A DNA stretch of 64,000 nucleotides from Halorientalis sp. IM1011 (lineage in GTDB: Archaea; Halobacteriota; Halobacteria; Halobacteriales; Haloarculaceae). The notes under the pieces are model-generated. The model saw only the letters and a list, made by a program, of their open reading frames with translations. It made no database searches and had not been told where the DNA came from. This document shows, piece after piece, positions 40,761-50,724 of this stretch. The position numbers were made by a program, and so were the translations under genes. Position 1 is the stretch's first letter. Every line of letters begins with the position of its first letter. The stretch covers positions 1,860,001-1,924,000 of the forward strand of contig NZ_CP019067.1 in NCBI RefSeq assembly GCF_001989615.1, in the 5' to 3' direction.

Positions 40761-40813
40761 CGCGTCCGCTCCTCGCCGCCGTCTTTATCACTGTTTGCTC
40801 GCTTGTCAGGTCT

Positions 40814-41482
40814 ATGGTCGCCCGAACGCGACGCGCCCTCCTCGGGTGCTCGACCGCCCTCATCGCGACCCTCGCGGGCTGTGGGGCCCGGTTTCGGAAG
40901 ACGCCGACAGAAGAAACAGACGACGTCGAGTCGGGGTCGGTACGTCACCCCGAACACCTTCGTCTGCGCCGGCCCGGATCGGACCCACCGGTCAGGCTCC
41001 CGTCGGGTGAGACGACGAATAGGTCCGGAATCGTCGCCTCGGCGGACCGGGCCGAGCGCCTCGAATACGCCGACGACGTGAACGCCGACGCGGCGGGGGC
41101 GTTCGTCGCCGACACGGACTTCGAGACGGCGTCGATCGTCGTCGACCAGGCCCCGGTAGAGGAGTGTTACCGGATCGAACTCTGTTCGGTCTCGTGGTCA
41201 CGCGAGGGCGTTCACACGAACTACGGTCGCGTGCTCCGGGACGCCGACGTTCCATGCCGTGCCGACGCGTGGGTATCGGCGACGACGCTCGTCCGTGTTC
41301 CCGTCGTACTGGATCCCGAGACTGTGTCCCTGAGCGGTGGCAGTACCCGCCCGGGTCGATGTAGTCCCCGCACCGAACCCGACGACTCGCCGACCGGTCC
41401 GGGAACGGCGACTGCGACCGACACGACGACAGCCAGCGGAACGACGACCGACGGCGCCCGGGATGACGCGGGGGAACGATGA
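40814..41482 (+). CDS. Lipoprotein of unknown function
   Basis: A 222-residue secreted protein with the lipobox ALIATLAGCG (Cys23) behind an arginine-rich start. The mature part has one compact domain with paired cysteines (VEECYRIELCSVSW, VPCRADAW) and a Thr/Asp-rich C-terminal tail that is probably disordered. Overlaps the following lipoprotein gene by 4 bases (ATGA), so the two are co-translated. Confidence 0.7.
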   Translation: MVARTRRALLGCSTALIATLAGCGARFRKTPTEETDDVESGSVRHPEHLRLRRPGSDPPVRLPSGETTNRSGIVASADRAERLEYADDVNADAAGAFVADTDFETASIVVDQAPVEECYRIELCSVSWSREGVHTNYGRVLRDADVPCRADAWVSATTLVRVPVVLDPETVSLSGGSTRPGRCSPRTEPDDSPTGPGTATATDTTTASGTTTDGARDDAGER

Positions 41483-42801
41483 CCGATTCCGTCGACCGGA
41501 CCCGCCGCGAACTACTCGCGGCTGCCGGCGTCACTGGCGCCGCGGCGGTCGCTGGATGTGGGACGCTCGACGATCTCCTCGGTGGCGACCCGACAGTCGA
41601 TGGCGGGGAGCTCGTCGACGTGGTTTCGGAAGACGACCTCGGCGTCGGGGAGACGGTCCCGGTCGGTATCGAACGCTCGTTTGCGGCGACGCATCGCGAC
41701 CGCGCCGAGTCGCTCCTGTCGTCGGTCCCGGTCCCGCTTGACGAGACGGACGTTCCCAACGGCGCGGTCCGCGAGGGTATCGCCCATCGGTACGAAGAGG
41801 CACGGAAGGCTCTCGATACGGTGAGGGTGGACGAACCGGTCGCCGAGACGGTCGACGAGTTCGCTCGCGTGCGCGGTCTTGCACGGACGGTGGCGGTTTC
41901 GTGGGCCGCGGTGGGTGGCAACGTTGCCGCCGCCGACGTTCGTGAAGAGATGACGGCGATCCGTGCGGATCTCGACGCGTTCCAGGACCGGTTTCGCTAC
42001 GTGGGCACCGACCCCGTGGACGCCGTCGTCACCTTCGGCGTTCTGGAGGGGTGGCACGAGGACGCTATCGACGCCCTCTACACGCCGGACGGGGCGACCG
42101 GCGCGTTGTGGCTCGGTGAATTCGCCGGCACCGTCGAACGTGCTCGCACCCACTCTAGAAACCTCCGCTATCTCTTCGACCGTCACCGCGAGACCCTTCC
42201 CGAAGAACGGTCGTTCCGGGAGCGGTTCGTCGACGCGACCGACCGGCTGACCGAGACGGTCGAGCATCGGGAAGGAAACCTGCCAGCGAACGTGCTCGAC
42301 CAGCCGCGGACCGCCATCGGTGCGGACGCCGCCGAGTCGCCCGCCGGCACCGCGCTCGCCGAACTCGCCGACGGGATCCGATCGCGGAACTTCGGGTCGT
42401 ATAAGGGTCTCGATCAGATTGCCACGCCAGTCCTCGAGGCCCACCGGATGCTGACGGAGATCGGTGCGGTCGAGCGGCTCGATCTGCGAATCGGAGCCGA
42501 CGAGTACGCGACGCCGACCGATATCGAGGACGTACGGCAACTCAGGACGACTGCGATCGAAGCGATCCGGGCGGCCGACGGCGGTCCCAGGCGGCACCTG
42601 ACGCGACAGGTGCTGAACTCGGCCGCGGGGTGGATCGAGTACACCGACGAGAAGCTCCGCGAGGAGGGCGAGACGGACGACGACGGCGTCTCGCTGGACT
42701 CCTTGAGGTACGATCTGGCCAGATATGTCCGCGCCCGGGAGATGTCGAAGGTCGTGGCGGACACGAGTGAGACGGTCGCGGCAGAACTCCAGTCGGCCTG
42801 A
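41479..42801 (+). CDS. Large helical lipoprotein
   Basis: A 440-residue protein with a twin-arginine-like start RTRRELLAAAGVTGAAAVAGC (lipobox Cys27). The body is almost entirely helical with regular heptad-like stretches (EEARKALDTVRVDEPVAETVDEFARVRGLA; FAGTVERARTHSRNLRYLFDRH). No enzyme motif. Its tight link with the 40814 lipoprotein suggests a surface complex. Confidence 0.7.
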   Translation: MTDSVDRTRRELLAAAGVTGAAAVAGCGTLDDLLGGDPTVDGGELVDVVSEDDLGVGETVPVGIERSFAATHRDRAESLLSSVPVPLDETDVPNGAVREGIAHRYEEARKALDTVRVDEPVAETVDEFARVRGLARTVAVSWAAVGGNVAAADVREEMTAIRADLDAFQDRFRYVGTDPVDAVVTFGVLEGWHEDAIDALYTPDGATGALWLGEFAGTVERARTHSRNLRYLFDRHRETLPEERSFRERFVDATDRLTETVEHREGNLPANVLDQPRTAIGADAAESPAGTALAELADGIRSRNFGSYKGLDQIATPVLEAHRMLTEIGAVERLDLRIGADEYATPTDIEDVRQLRTTAIEAIRAADGGPRRHLTRQVLNSAAGWIEYTDEKLREEGETDDDGVSLDSLRYDLARYVRAREMSKVVADTSETVAAELQSA

Positions 42802-42897
42802 AACGGTCCGGTATCGACTGTTTCCGGCCCGATTCAACTGTATGCCTCGAACCCGGTCACTGCCCGGGTTCGCACCGATCTCGCCCCGCCTGCGGCG

Positions 42898-44061
42898 TCA
42901 CTCGTAGGCCGCGAAGCCGGTCAGGTCCTCACCGAGAATCAGGGTGTGGATGTCGTGGGTGCCTTCGTAGGTATAGACGGTCTCCAGATTGGCCATGTGG
43001 CGCATCGGCGAGTAGTCCGCCGTAATTCCGTTGCCGCCGAGCATCTCGCGGGCGATCCGAGACTGATTGCGCGCCATCCGGACGTTGTTGCGCTTGGCCA
43101 TCGAGACGTGCTGGGGACGCATGTCGCCGCGTTCCTTGAGGTCGGCGAGGCGGTGGGCGAGCAGTTGCGCGAGCGTGATCTGGGTGGCCATCTCCGCCAG
43201 CTTGTCCTGCTGGAGCTGGAAGCGGGCGATGGGACCCCCGAACTGGTCGCGGTCGGTGGCGTACTGCCGCGCGGTCTCGAAGGCGTCACGGGCCGCACCG
43301 ATCGCGCCCCACGCGATACCGTAGCGGGCCTGCGTGAGACAGCCCAGCGGACCGCCCATCCCCTCGACGCCGGGGAGGATGTTCTCCTCGGGGACGAACA
43401 CGTCGTTGAGACCGATTTCGCCTGTGATGGACGCACGTAGCGAGAGCTTCTCGGTGATCTTGTTGGTGGAGACGCCATCGCGGTCGGTCTCGACGAGGAA
43501 GCCGCGAACCGGTGTTTCCGGATCCGTGCGGTCTCGTGCCCAGACGATCGCCACGTCCGCGATCGGTGAGTTCGTGATCCACGTCTTCGACCCGTTGAGT
43601 CGGTAGCCGCCGTCGGCCTCCTCGGCGCGGGTCTCCATCGCCGTCGGGTTCGAGCCGTGTTCGGGTTCGGTCAGGCCGAAACAGCCGACCGCTTCACCCG
43701 AGCCGAGTTTGGGCAGCCACTCCTCTTTCTGCTCCTCGCTGCCGTAGGCGTGGATCGGGTACATGACGAGCGCGCCCTGGACGCTGGCCATCGAGCGCAG
43801 GCCGGAATCGCAGGCTTCCAGTTCCTGCATCAGGAGGCCGTAGGCCGTCTCGCTGACGTTCGGCGAGCCGTAGCCCTCCAGATTCGGCGCGTAAAACCCC
43901 ATCTCGCCCATCTCGGGGATCAGGTCCGTCGGGAACGTGCCCTCGATCCAGTGCTCGCCGATATCGGGTCGCACTTTCTCGTCGACGAACTCCCGGGCCG
44001 ACTCCTGAATCATCCGCTCTTCTTCCGACAGGTCCGCTTCCAGACCGAAGTAATCGAGCAT
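42898..44061 (-). CDS. Acyl-CoA dehydrogenase, glutaryl-CoA dehydrogenase-like
   Basis: From ATG 44061 a 387-residue flavoprotein. FAD-binding motifs GCFGLTEPEHGSNP and WITNSPIADVAIVWARD; catalytic Glu in LETVYTYEGTHDIHTLILGEDLTG, a segment typical of glutaryl-CoA dehydrogenases, which oxidise and decarboxylate glutaryl-CoA to crotonyl-CoA. A TATA-like GTTTTTACC lies ~27 bases upstream, with a 26-base inverted repeat (44112-44137) behind it as a likely operator. Confidence 0.88.
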   Translation of the reverse strand: MLDYFGLEADLSEEERMIQESAREFVDEKVRPDIGEHWIEGTFPTDLIPEMGEMGFYAPNLEGYGSPNVSETAYGLLMQELEACDSGLRSMASVQGALVMYPIHAYGSEEQKEEWLPKLGSGEAVGCFGLTEPEHGSNPTAMETRAEEADGGYRLNGSKTWITNSPIADVAIVWARDRTDPETPVRGFLVETDRDGVSTNKITEKLSLRASITGEIGLNDVFVPEENILPGVEGMGGPLGCLTQARYGIAWGAIGAARDAFETARQYATDRDQFGGPIARFQLQQDKLAEMATQITLAQLLAHRLADLKERGDMRPQHVSMAKRNNVRMARNQSRIAREMLGGNGITADYSPMRHMANLETVYTYEGTHDIHTLILGEDLTGFAAYE

Positions 44062-44111
44062 ACTCCAGGCTAGGTTTCCAGTGGTAAAAACACTACTCAA
44101 CTGAATCGCTG

Positions 44112-44137
44112 TTGTTAACCTTGCGGTAGGTTAACAA
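44112..44137. promoter_or_regulatory. Inverted repeat operator upstream of the acyl-CoA dehydrogenase gene
   Basis: TTGTTAACC (44112-44120), 8-base spacer, GGTTAACAA (44129-44137): a perfect 9-bp dyad with half-sites centred about 1.5-2 helical turns apart. It ends about 20 bases upstream of the minus-strand TATA box, a place used by activators or by repressors in archaea. Confidence 0.7.
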
Positions 44138-44231
44138 TCCCACCGCTCGGACGACCGGGGTCTCGCTCCGTCGCCGGTGTGAGACGCCGGCTTCCTGCAC
44201 GGTCGGAGACGCCGCTGTGCTCGCCCTCGCG

Positions 44232-44957
44232 TCAGTCGTCCGCGGCACCCGTCGCCGGGTCGCCGGACCGATCGGCCTGTACCTCGCGGACGAAGGCGGT
44301 GAAGTTGTCGAACAGGCGCTTGGCCTCGCAGGCGGCGTCGTAGTTGTCGGCGTGGATGCCGTCGAGTACCTGCTGGATCCGCTCGTCGCTCAACTGGTCG
44401 TCCTTGCCCTTCGTGACCGATTCGGCCGTCTCCATGTCGTACTCGGGGTGGAACTGGACGGAGAACACGCGCCCCTTCCGGAAGCCGTGGATGCCGTAGT
44501 CGTTCTCCGCGAAGACGGTCGCGCCCGGCGGGGCCTCGACCACGCGGTCGGAGTGGGTGGTGAAGACGGTGAAATCGGTGTCGACGCCGTCGAGCAGGCG
44601 GTTCTCGCCGTCCTGTTCGACGGTGCGGTAGCCGATCTCGTACTCGTCCATGTCCTCGACGCGCCCGCCCAGCACGTCCCCGAGCAACTGGTGGCCGTAA
44701 CACACGCCCAGCGCGGGGAGCCCCGCTTCGATCGCGTCGCCGACCCAGGCCTTCAGCTGGCCGATCCACTCCCGCTCCCAGTAGACCGAGGCGCGCGAGC
44801 CCGTGACGACGAACCCGTCGTAGCGGAAGCCCTCGGGCAATTCGCCCTCCGGACAGTGGAACTCGACGAGGTCCGCGTCGAGTTCGCGACGGAAGTTCCG
44901 TCGGGTGTCTGCGCCGTCGTGGGCCGCGTTCAGCAGGGCGATGCGTGGCCGCGTCAT
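44232..44957 (-). CDS. Class I glutamine amidotransferase-like protein
   Basis: From ATG 44957 a 241-residue single-domain GATase. The nucleophile elbow is LGVCYGHQLLGD (Cys86), and the catalytic His and Glu lie in FSVQFHPEYDMETA. This stand-alone group (GuaA-like N-domain) includes gamma-glutamyl hydrolases as well as true ammonia donors; no synthetase partner gene is adjacent. Between it and the acyl-CoA dehydrogenase is the operator region. Confidence 0.82.
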   Translation of the reverse strand: MTRPRIALLNAAHDGADTRRNFRRELDADLVEFHCPEGELPEGFRYDGFVVTGSRASVYWEREWIGQLKAWVGDAIEAGLPALGVCYGHQLLGDVLGGRVEDMDEYEIGYRTVEQDGENRLLDGVDTDFTVFTTHSDRVVEAPPGATVFAENDYGIHGFRKGRVFSVQFHPEYDMETAESVTKGKDDQLSDERIQQVLDGIHADNYDAACEAKRLFDNFTAFVREVQADRSGDPATGAADD

Positions 44958-45041
44958 CACTGGCTAGCAACGGCTCCAGCCTCAAATGCCCGTCCGTTTC
45001 GACACGTCTTGCCGCCCCGCGTCCGTCTTCGATCGCCCCGC

Positions 45042-45221
45042 TTACGATTCGTCGCTTTCGCTGTCGACGACCTCCTCCCACGACGACGCGCCGAAAAACG
45101 ACTGGAGCGCCACGAGGACGCCGACGTAGGACCCGAAGGCGACGACGAGGACCGGAACGACGAGCAGGAGGACCAGCCGACCGAGACCGTATCCGCCGAG
45201 CATCTGAAGCACGACAGCCAT
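45042..45221 (-). CDS. Small single-span membrane protein
   Basis: From ATG 45221 a 59-residue protein: MAVVLQMLGGYGLGRLVLLLVVPVLVVAFGSYVGVLVALQSFFGASSWEEVVDSESDES. One long hydrophobic stretch (possibly two short helices) and an acidic tail. Convergent or divergent partners give no hint of function. Confidence 0.6.
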   Translation of the reverse strand: MAVVLQMLGGYGLGRLVLLLVVPVLVVAFGSYVGVLVALQSFFGASSWEEVVDSESDES

Positions 45222-45264
45222 GTGCGAAACACACACTACTGGCTGATAACTGGTACGGTCTCGC

Positions 45265-46053
45265 TCAGTACTCGCTGTCCACATACTCGTCCAGATGGCC
45301 GGCCAGCAGGTCCGCGACGACGGCTGGTTCCTCGGCGGCGACGAGGTTCCCGGCGTCGATACCCTCGAAGGTACCTCGGGGAAGGTCGTCGGCGAGATCC
45401 CGCCCCGCCGCGACCGGGACCACGGCGTCTTCGCGGCCGTGGACCACGAGTGCGGGCGTCGTCACCTCGTAGAGGGCGTCAGCCTCGAACTCGGTCATCG
45501 CCGCCCGCTGAGCGTCCCACTCCGCGGCGTCGGCGTCGTCCTCGGCCCGCCACTCGACGATCCGGTCGACGGCCTCGGGGTGGTTCTCGACGACACCGGA
45601 CGAGAACGCCCCGCGCAGCGACGCCCGCAGCGCCTCGGGGTCGTCCCGCGGAGCCTGCAGGGCCGCGAGGGCGTCGGCGTCGACGCGGCTCCCGTCGGCA
45701 GTGGTTCCGAGCAGTGCGAGTGAGGCCGCCCGGCCGTGCTTGCGAGCATACTCCAGCGCGACCATTCCGCCGAGCCCCGCGCCGACGAGGTGGGTGGTTC
45801 GAGCGCCGTGATCGGACAGGACGGCCTCGAAGTCGGCAGCGAGCGTCGCCACGTCGTAGGGGCCCGGGGGTGCGTCCGAGCGGCCGGTCCCCCGGAGGTC
45901 CCAGACCAGCGTCTCCACGGGGCCGGCGAGTTCCTCGACGAGCCACGACCAGCACCACGCGCCGTAGCCCGCCGGATTCACGAACGCGACCGTCGGTCCG
46001 TCGCCGGCGGTCTCGTAGAACAGCTCGACGCCGTCGTTGGTCGCGGTCGGCAT
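45265..46053 (-). CDS. Alpha/beta-hydrolase-fold protein lacking catalytic residues
   Basis: From ATG 46053 a 262-residue protein of the alpha/beta hydrolase fold (FVNPAGYGAWCWSWLVEELA, WDLRGTGRSDAPPG). The nucleophile elbow reads THLVGAGLGGMVALEYA: Gly93 stands where Ser is expected. The catalytic His position reads AGNLVAAEEP with Asn236, while the acid Asp209 in VVHGREDAVVPV remains. It therefore looks like a pseudoenzyme or ligand-binding protein rather than a hydrolase. It follows alaS with a one-base gap, so it is co-transcribed with the synthetase. Confidence 0.85.
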   Translation of the reverse strand: MPTATNDGVELFYETAGDGPTVAFVNPAGYGAWCWSWLVEELAGPVETLVWDLRGTGRSDAPPGPYDVATLAADFEAVLSDHGARTTHLVGAGLGGMVALEYARKHGRAASLALLGTTADGSRVDADALAALQAPRDDPEALRASLRGAFSSGVVENHPEAVDRIVEWRAEDDADAAEWDAQRAAMTEFEADALYEVTTPALVVHGREDAVVPVAAGRDLADDLPRGTFEGIDAGNLVAAEEPAVVADLLAGHLDEYVDSEY

Positions 46054-46054
46054 C

Positions 46055-48838
46055 TCAGGCGTTCTGGACCTGTTTGAGCACGTCCGGCGCGTCGTCGAGG
46101 GCGTCGTCCAGTGCGTCGCCGTCGGGGCCGCCGCCCTGGGCGAAATCGGGCGGGCCGCCGCCACCGCCGCCGACCTTGCTCGCGAGTTCGCCGACGACCT
46201 CGCCGGCGTCGACCCCCGCGTCGTCGGGGACGGCGACGACGAACTGCGCGCCATCCCGGCCGCTGCCGATGACGGCGATCTTGCCCTCCTCGACCAGCGC
46301 GTTCGCGGTCGCCCGGAGTTCGTCCATATCGGCGTCGAGCCGCTGGATCACCGCGGGTGTCCCGCCCACGTCGACTTCCTCACCGTCGTCGGCGGCCGCC
46401 CGGACCTCCGCGAGTTCCTCTTTGAGCTGTTCGATCTGCTTGCCGCGGGCCTTCCACTCCTCGAAGAACCGCTCGGCGGTCTCGGGCACGTCCTGCGGGC
46501 TCACGTCGAGGGTGTCGGCGGCGCCGTAGAGGGCGTCCTCGGTCTCCTGTGTCGCCTCGATGGCCGCCGCCCCGGCCGCGAACGTGAGCCGCTCGACGCC
46601 GTCCTGGATGCGCTCGGTGTTCAGGAGCTTGATCGCGCCCACGTCGCCCGTTCGTGAGACGTGTGTCCCACCGCAGGCCTGTACGTCCTCGTCGACGTGG
46701 ATCAGCCGGATCTGCTCGCCGGCCGGGATGCCGCCCTGGTAGAGGTCGAAGCCGTGTTCGGCCTCCGCTTCGTGGCGGTCGGGCCACTCCTGACTGACCG
46801 ACGTGTTGTCCCGCACGATCTCGTTGGCGATCCGCTCGATCTCCCGGACCTGCTCGCGGGTGATCGGCTCGTAGTGGCGCACGTCCAGCCGGGCGCTGTC
46901 GACGTGTTTCTGCGCGCCGGCCTGCCGGATGTGCTCGCCCAGTACCTGCCGGGCGGCGTAGCCCACGATGTGGGTGGCGGTGTGGTGGGCCATCAGCCGG
47001 CGTCGCCGGTCGGCATCGATCTGGCCGCGGACGAACTCGCCTTTGCCCGGGTCCTCGTCGGCCCGGTGCAGGACGACCCCGTCGACGATCTGGACGTCCT
47101 CGACCTCGGCGGTCACGTCGTCGGCTGTGATCGTCCCGTGGTCGGCGGGCTGCCCACCGCCTTCCGGGTAGAACATCGTCTGGTCCAGCACCACGTCGTA
47201 GTCGCCGTCCTCACGCTCGAACACGTCCAGCACCATGGCCTCGAACTCCATGCGCTCCTGATCCTCGTAGTAGAGCCGGTCGGTCTCGGGCAGGTCGGCC
47301 TGCCGCTCGCGGTGTCCCGACTCCCCGACTTCGGCGGCGGCTTCCGCCGCGTCGTGCCGGTTGGCGACCAGCGCGTAGAAGTCGTCCGGCACGTCCACGT
47401 CGACCCCCTTCTCCGCGGCGATCTCCTCGACCATGTCCGGCTGGATGCCGTGGGAGTCGTACAGCTCGATCAGTTCCTCGGTCGGGATCGGCTCGTCACG
47501 CTCGGCGTACTCCTCCGCGAGCTGACGGACCTTCCGGCCGCCACGGTCCAGCGTCTCCCGGTACTTCTCGACCTCGGTGCGGACGATGTCTCGGATGGTG
47601 TCGCGGTTCTCGTAGTCCAGCCGTTCGGCCTGCATGTCGACGAGTTCGTCCAGCGGCGCGTCCACGCCGACGTTGTCACAGAGCCGCTTGGTCCGACGGA
47701 GGACCATCCGCGCGAGATAACCCGTGCCGACGTTGCTGGGCACGATCCCGTCCCCGAGCATGTACGCCAGCGTCCGGCAGTGGTCCGAGATGGCGTAGAT
47801 GTCTTCCAGGGGCTCGACGAGGTCGCGCAGGTGGTCCACGTCGACCCCGAGTTCGGCCGCGATGTCCGCGCGGGCGGCCTCCACGTCGTCCACGTCGTCG
47901 ATGTCCAGACTCCCCGAGAGCCGCGCGGCGTCGTGGACGATGGCCGCCTCCTCGTCGGTGAGGTCGACCCCGGCGTTGTCCTTCAAAAAGTCGATCATGT
48001 CCGGGTAGATGGCCTCGTAGACGGTGGGCGTGCCCTGACTCATCCACGTCCAGCGCTCCAGCCCGTAGCCGGTGTCGACGACGTAGGTGTCCATCGGGCT
48101 GTAGCGGTTGCCGTCTTTCATCTCGTACTCGCCGTCGGGATCCTGCTCTAAGGACATGAAGACGAGCGTGGCGAGTTCGGCGCCGCGGTAGATGACCTCG
48201 ATTGCCGGGCCGGCGTTGCCCCCGCCCACCCACGGGTCCTCGATGTAGGTGATCTCGTCCAGATTCGCGCCCAGCTCCTCGAACAGTTCGTCACAGAGCT
48301 GCACAGTTTTGTCCTTCCAGTAGACTTCGCCCTCGTAGGCGTACCGGTCGGGGTCCTCGATGTCCTCGCGGGCGTTGAACGCGTGGTGGGCCATCATCTC
48401 GAAGGCCATCGTGTGCCGGCCGGTCTTGCCCACGTTGTCGATGTCCTGCATCCGGATGCAGGGCTGGCTGATAGTCAGAGGGTTGGCCGGCGGCGGCGTC
48501 TCCCCGGAGGTGACGAGCGGCTGGAAGTCGTAGATCGACGCCTGCGTCAGGAGGACGTCGTCGCGCCAGCGGTTGGCCGCCACGGGATAGGGGTCGATCC
48601 GTTCGTGGTCGTGACCCTCGAAAAAGGAGAGAAACCGCTCGCGCATCTCCGACAGCGACAGCGCCTCGTCGAACCCCGGATCGTCGATGAAACTGTACTC
48701 CGCACACGGCGGTTCGCCACACGTCTCCCGACCGCCGTCCCGGGTCCAGAAGTGGTCCCCACACTCCGAACACTCCAGGCGATGAAACCCCTCGTCTTCG
48801 AAGTACTGGAGCTGGTACTCCTCTTCGAGCTCACTCAT
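46055..48838 (-). CDS. alaS: Alanyl-tRNA synthetase
   Basis: A 927-residue archaeal-type AlaRS. N-terminal zinc-ribbon extension ([23 protein letters not shown]), class II catalytic core ([46 protein letters not shown]), editing domain with HHTATHIV (about residue 617) and [13 protein letters not shown] (about 724), and a C-terminal C-Ala domain ending [29 protein letters not shown]. It charges tRNA-Ala and clears mischarged Ser and Gly. Normal length for the archaeal branch. Confidence 0.97.
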   Translation of the reverse strand: MSELEEEYQLQYFEDEGFHRLECSECGDHFWTRDGGRETCGEPPCAEYSFIDDPGFDEALSLSEMRERFLSFFEGHDHERIDPYPVAANRWRDDVLLTQASIYDFQPLVTSGETPPPANPLTISQPCIRMQDIDNVGKTGRHTMAFEMMAHHAFNAREDIEDPDRYAYEGEVYWKDKTVQLCDELFEELGANLDEITYIEDPWVGGGNAGPAIEVIYRGAELATLVFMSLEQDPDGEYEMKDGNRYSPMDTYVVDTGYGLERWTWMSQGTPTVYEAIYPDMIDFLKDNAGVDLTDEEAAIVHDAARLSGSLDIDDVDDVEAARADIAAELGVDVDHLRDLVEPLEDIYAISDHCRTLAYMLGDGIVPSNVGTGYLARMVLRRTKRLCDNVGVDAPLDELVDMQAERLDYENRDTIRDIVRTEVEKYRETLDRGGRKVRQLAEEYAERDEPIPTEELIELYDSHGIQPDMVEEIAAEKGVDVDVPDDFYALVANRHDAAEAAAEVGESGHRERQADLPETDRLYYEDQERMEFEAMVLDVFEREDGDYDVVLDQTMFYPEGGGQPADHGTITADDVTAEVEDVQIVDGVVLHRADEDPGKGEFVRGQIDADRRRRLMAHHTATHIVGYAARQVLGEHIRQAGAQKHVDSARLDVRHYEPITREQVREIERIANEIVRDNTSVSQEWPDRHEAEAEHGFDLYQGGIPAGEQIRLIHVDEDVQACGGTHVSRTGDVGAIKLLNTERIQDGVERLTFAAGAAAIEATQETEDALYGAADTLDVSPQDVPETAERFFEEWKARGKQIEQLKEELAEVRAAADDGEEVDVGGTPAVIQRLDADMDELRATANALVEEGKIAVIGSGRDGAQFVVAVPDDAGVDAGEVVGELASKVGGGGGGPPDFAQGGGPDGDALDDALDDAPDVLKQVQNA

Positions 48839-48975
48839 TCGTTGCTCTAATGTGGCAAACCGGGCGGTAAAACAGTTCCGAACAGCCGGCGAGATTCGCC
48901 GCGGTCTGGGGGGTCCGATTCCGCGGCCGGCCGCCCGCCCCCGTTCCTTTTGCCCCTCGCCGGCCTGTATCAGGT

Positions 48976-49488
48976 ATGGCCGAGAACCCAGTCAGCACGG
49001 CGTCGCGACTCCCCGAGCGCCGCCCGATAACCTCGCTCGTCCTCGCCGTCCTCGCCTCGGAACTGGTCGGCAGTCTCGGCAACCTCCTCTCGCTCTCCGG
49101 CGTCACGACGTGGTACCCCACGCTGACGACACCGGCCTTCAACCCGCCGGGCTGGGTGTTCGGCCCGGTCTGGATCACCCTCTTCGCCCTCATGGGTGCG
49201 GCCGCGTGGCTGGTGTGGCGGGCCGGGCTCGACCAGCGGGCAGTGCGGGTGGCGCTCGCGCTCTTCGGCGTCCAGTTCGCCTTCAACGTCGCGTGGTCCG
49301 GGGCCTTCTTCGGCCTGCGCTCGCCGCTGGCCGGACTCGTCGTCATCGTCGCGCTGTGGCTCGCCATCGTCGCGACCGTCTGGGCCTTCGACCGGGTGGA
49401 CCGCCGGGCGGCGCTACTGCTGGTCCCGTATCTGTTGTGGGTGAGCTTCGCCACACTGCTGAACTTCGAACTCTGGCGATTGAACTGA
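48976..49488 (+). CDS. tspO: TspO/MBR family membrane protein
   Basis: A 170-residue five-helix protein with the family's Trp/Pro signatures ([62 protein letters not shown]). TspO proteins bind porphyrins or cholesterol-like ligands and affect light or stress responses. Convergent with rfcS; six bases separate the stops. Confidence 0.9.
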   Translation: MAENPVSTASRLPERRPITSLVLAVLASELVGSLGNLLSLSGVTTWYPTLTTPAFNPPGWVFGPVWITLFALMGAAAWLVWRAGLDQRAVRVALALFGVQFAFNVAWSGAFFGLRSPLAGLVVIVALWLAIVATVWAFDRVDRRAALLLVPYLLWVSFATLLNFELWRLN

Positions 49489-49494
49489 GGCGAG

Positions 49495-50472
49495 TCAGTC
49501 GTCGAGCGCCAGCGAGGCCAGCAGTGCCTCTAGCTGGATGCGCTCGTTGGCGCCCTCGGTGATCCGGTAGTCGGCCTCGCCGATACGATCCAGGAGAGTG
49601 ACGGCGGCCTCGTCGTCCAGATCGAACTCCCAGACCGAGCGGTGGAGCTGGTCGATCACGTCGCCGCCGGCGATCCCCTCGTTGGTGAGCAGGTCGTCCA
49701 GCGTCGATCGGGCGGCCAGAAAGTCGCCGTCCAGCGCCTGGGTGACCATCTCGTGGATCTCCTCGGGTCGGGCGGTGGCGGTGATCTCGTAGACGGCTTC
49801 CTCGTCGACCACGTCGCCGGTGACCGCGGCGGCCTGCAGGCCGTTGATCGCTCGGCGCATGTCGCCGTCGGCGGCGTAGACCAGCGCCTCGACCCCGTCG
49901 TCGGTGACCTCGATGTCCTCCTCCTCGGCGATCAGGCGGACCTGCTCGGCGACGGCCTCGTCGGAAAGCGGGTTGAAACGGAAGACGGCACAGCGGGACT
50001 GGATCGGGTCGATGATCTGGCTGGAGTAGTTACAGGAGAGGATGAAGCGGACGTTGTTCGAGAACTCCTCCATGGTACGGCGGAGCGCCGCCTGCGCGTC
50101 ACTCGTGAGGGAGTCGGCCTCGTCGAGGAAGATGATGCGGTAGTTCGCGCCGCCGAAGGACGAACGGGCGAAGTTCTTGATCCGTTCGCGGACCACGTCG
50201 ATCCCGCGCTGGTCGGAGGCGTTGAGTTCGAGGAAGTGCTCCTCCCAGTCCTCGCCGTACAGTTCGCGGGCGATGGCCAGCGCGGCGGTGCTCTTGCCGA
50301 TGCCGGCCTCGCCGGAGAACATGAGGTGGGGGAGGTCGTCCCGGGAGACGTAGCTCTCGAGGCGCTCGACGATGGTATCCTGCCCGACGATGTCCGCGAG
50401 CGTCTGCGGGCGGTACTTCTCGATCCAGATCTCGTCCCGCCCGGCCCGCGACTCGGTGTCGGCCTCGCTCAT
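49495..50472 (-). CDS. rfcS: Replication factor C small subunit
   Basis: A 325-residue AAA+ clamp-loader subunit without intein. Motifs: [18 protein letters not shown], Walker [14 protein letters not shown], Walker [24 protein letters not shown], sensor 1 [12 protein letters not shown] and the SRC motif QSRCAVFRF. It loads PCNA onto primed DNA with the large subunit, which is not in this window. Confidence 0.96.
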   Translation of the reverse strand: MSEADTESRAGRDEIWIEKYRPQTLADIVGQDTIVERLESYVSRDDLPHLMFSGEAGIGKSTAALAIARELYGEDWEEHFLELNASDQRGIDVVRERIKNFARSSFGGANYRIIFLDEADSLTSDAQAALRRTMEEFSNNVRFILSCNYSSQIIDPIQSRCAVFRFNPLSDEAVAEQVRLIAEEEDIEVTDDGVEALVYAADGDMRRAINGLQAAAVTGDVVDEEAVYEITATARPEEIHEMVTQALDGDFLAARSTLDDLLTNEGIAGGDVIDQLHRSVWEFDLDDEAAVTLLDRIGEADYRITEGANERIQLEALLASLALDD

Positions 50473-50584
50473 GGTCCGGGCAACGAGTGGCCGCGCAATA
50501 AACTGACCGGGACCGCTCCGGACTCGCGCCGACCGACGCCGGTAAGCCCACGGTAACTACTACCCTGCGAACCCGGGGACCGGT

Positions 50585-50686
50585 ATGGATCGCAAACTGG
50601 ACTTCGCCTTCGTCACAGCGGTCGGGTTCGCGCTCTCGGTCTGGGTCCTCGCGAGCGTCATCCGGAATCGCCGCTCCGACCCGTGA
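50585..50686 (+). CDS. 33-residue single-span membrane peptide
   Basis: ATG 50585 to TGA 50686: MDRKLDFAFVTAVGFALSVW, then VLASVIRNRRSDP. A charged N-terminus, one hydrophobic segment of ~20 residues and a basic C-terminus fit a tail- or signal-anchored mini-protein. It lies between the rfcS start and SAMP2 on the opposite strand from rfcS. Too short for routine gene calling, so confirmation by proteomics or conservation is required. Confidence 0.5.
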   Translation: MDRKLDFAFVTAVGFALSVWVLASVIRNRRSDP

Positions 50687-50695
50687 ACGACACGC

Positions 50696-50703
50696 TCAAA
50701 TCC
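50696..50703 (+). promoter_or_regulatory. Promoter element of the SAMP2-type gene
   Basis: TCAAATCC lies ~26 bases before ATG 50725 and supports that start over the GTG at 50683. Confidence 0.4.
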
Positions 50704-50724
50704 GGTCAGGCCCCTCCCTCGAAC

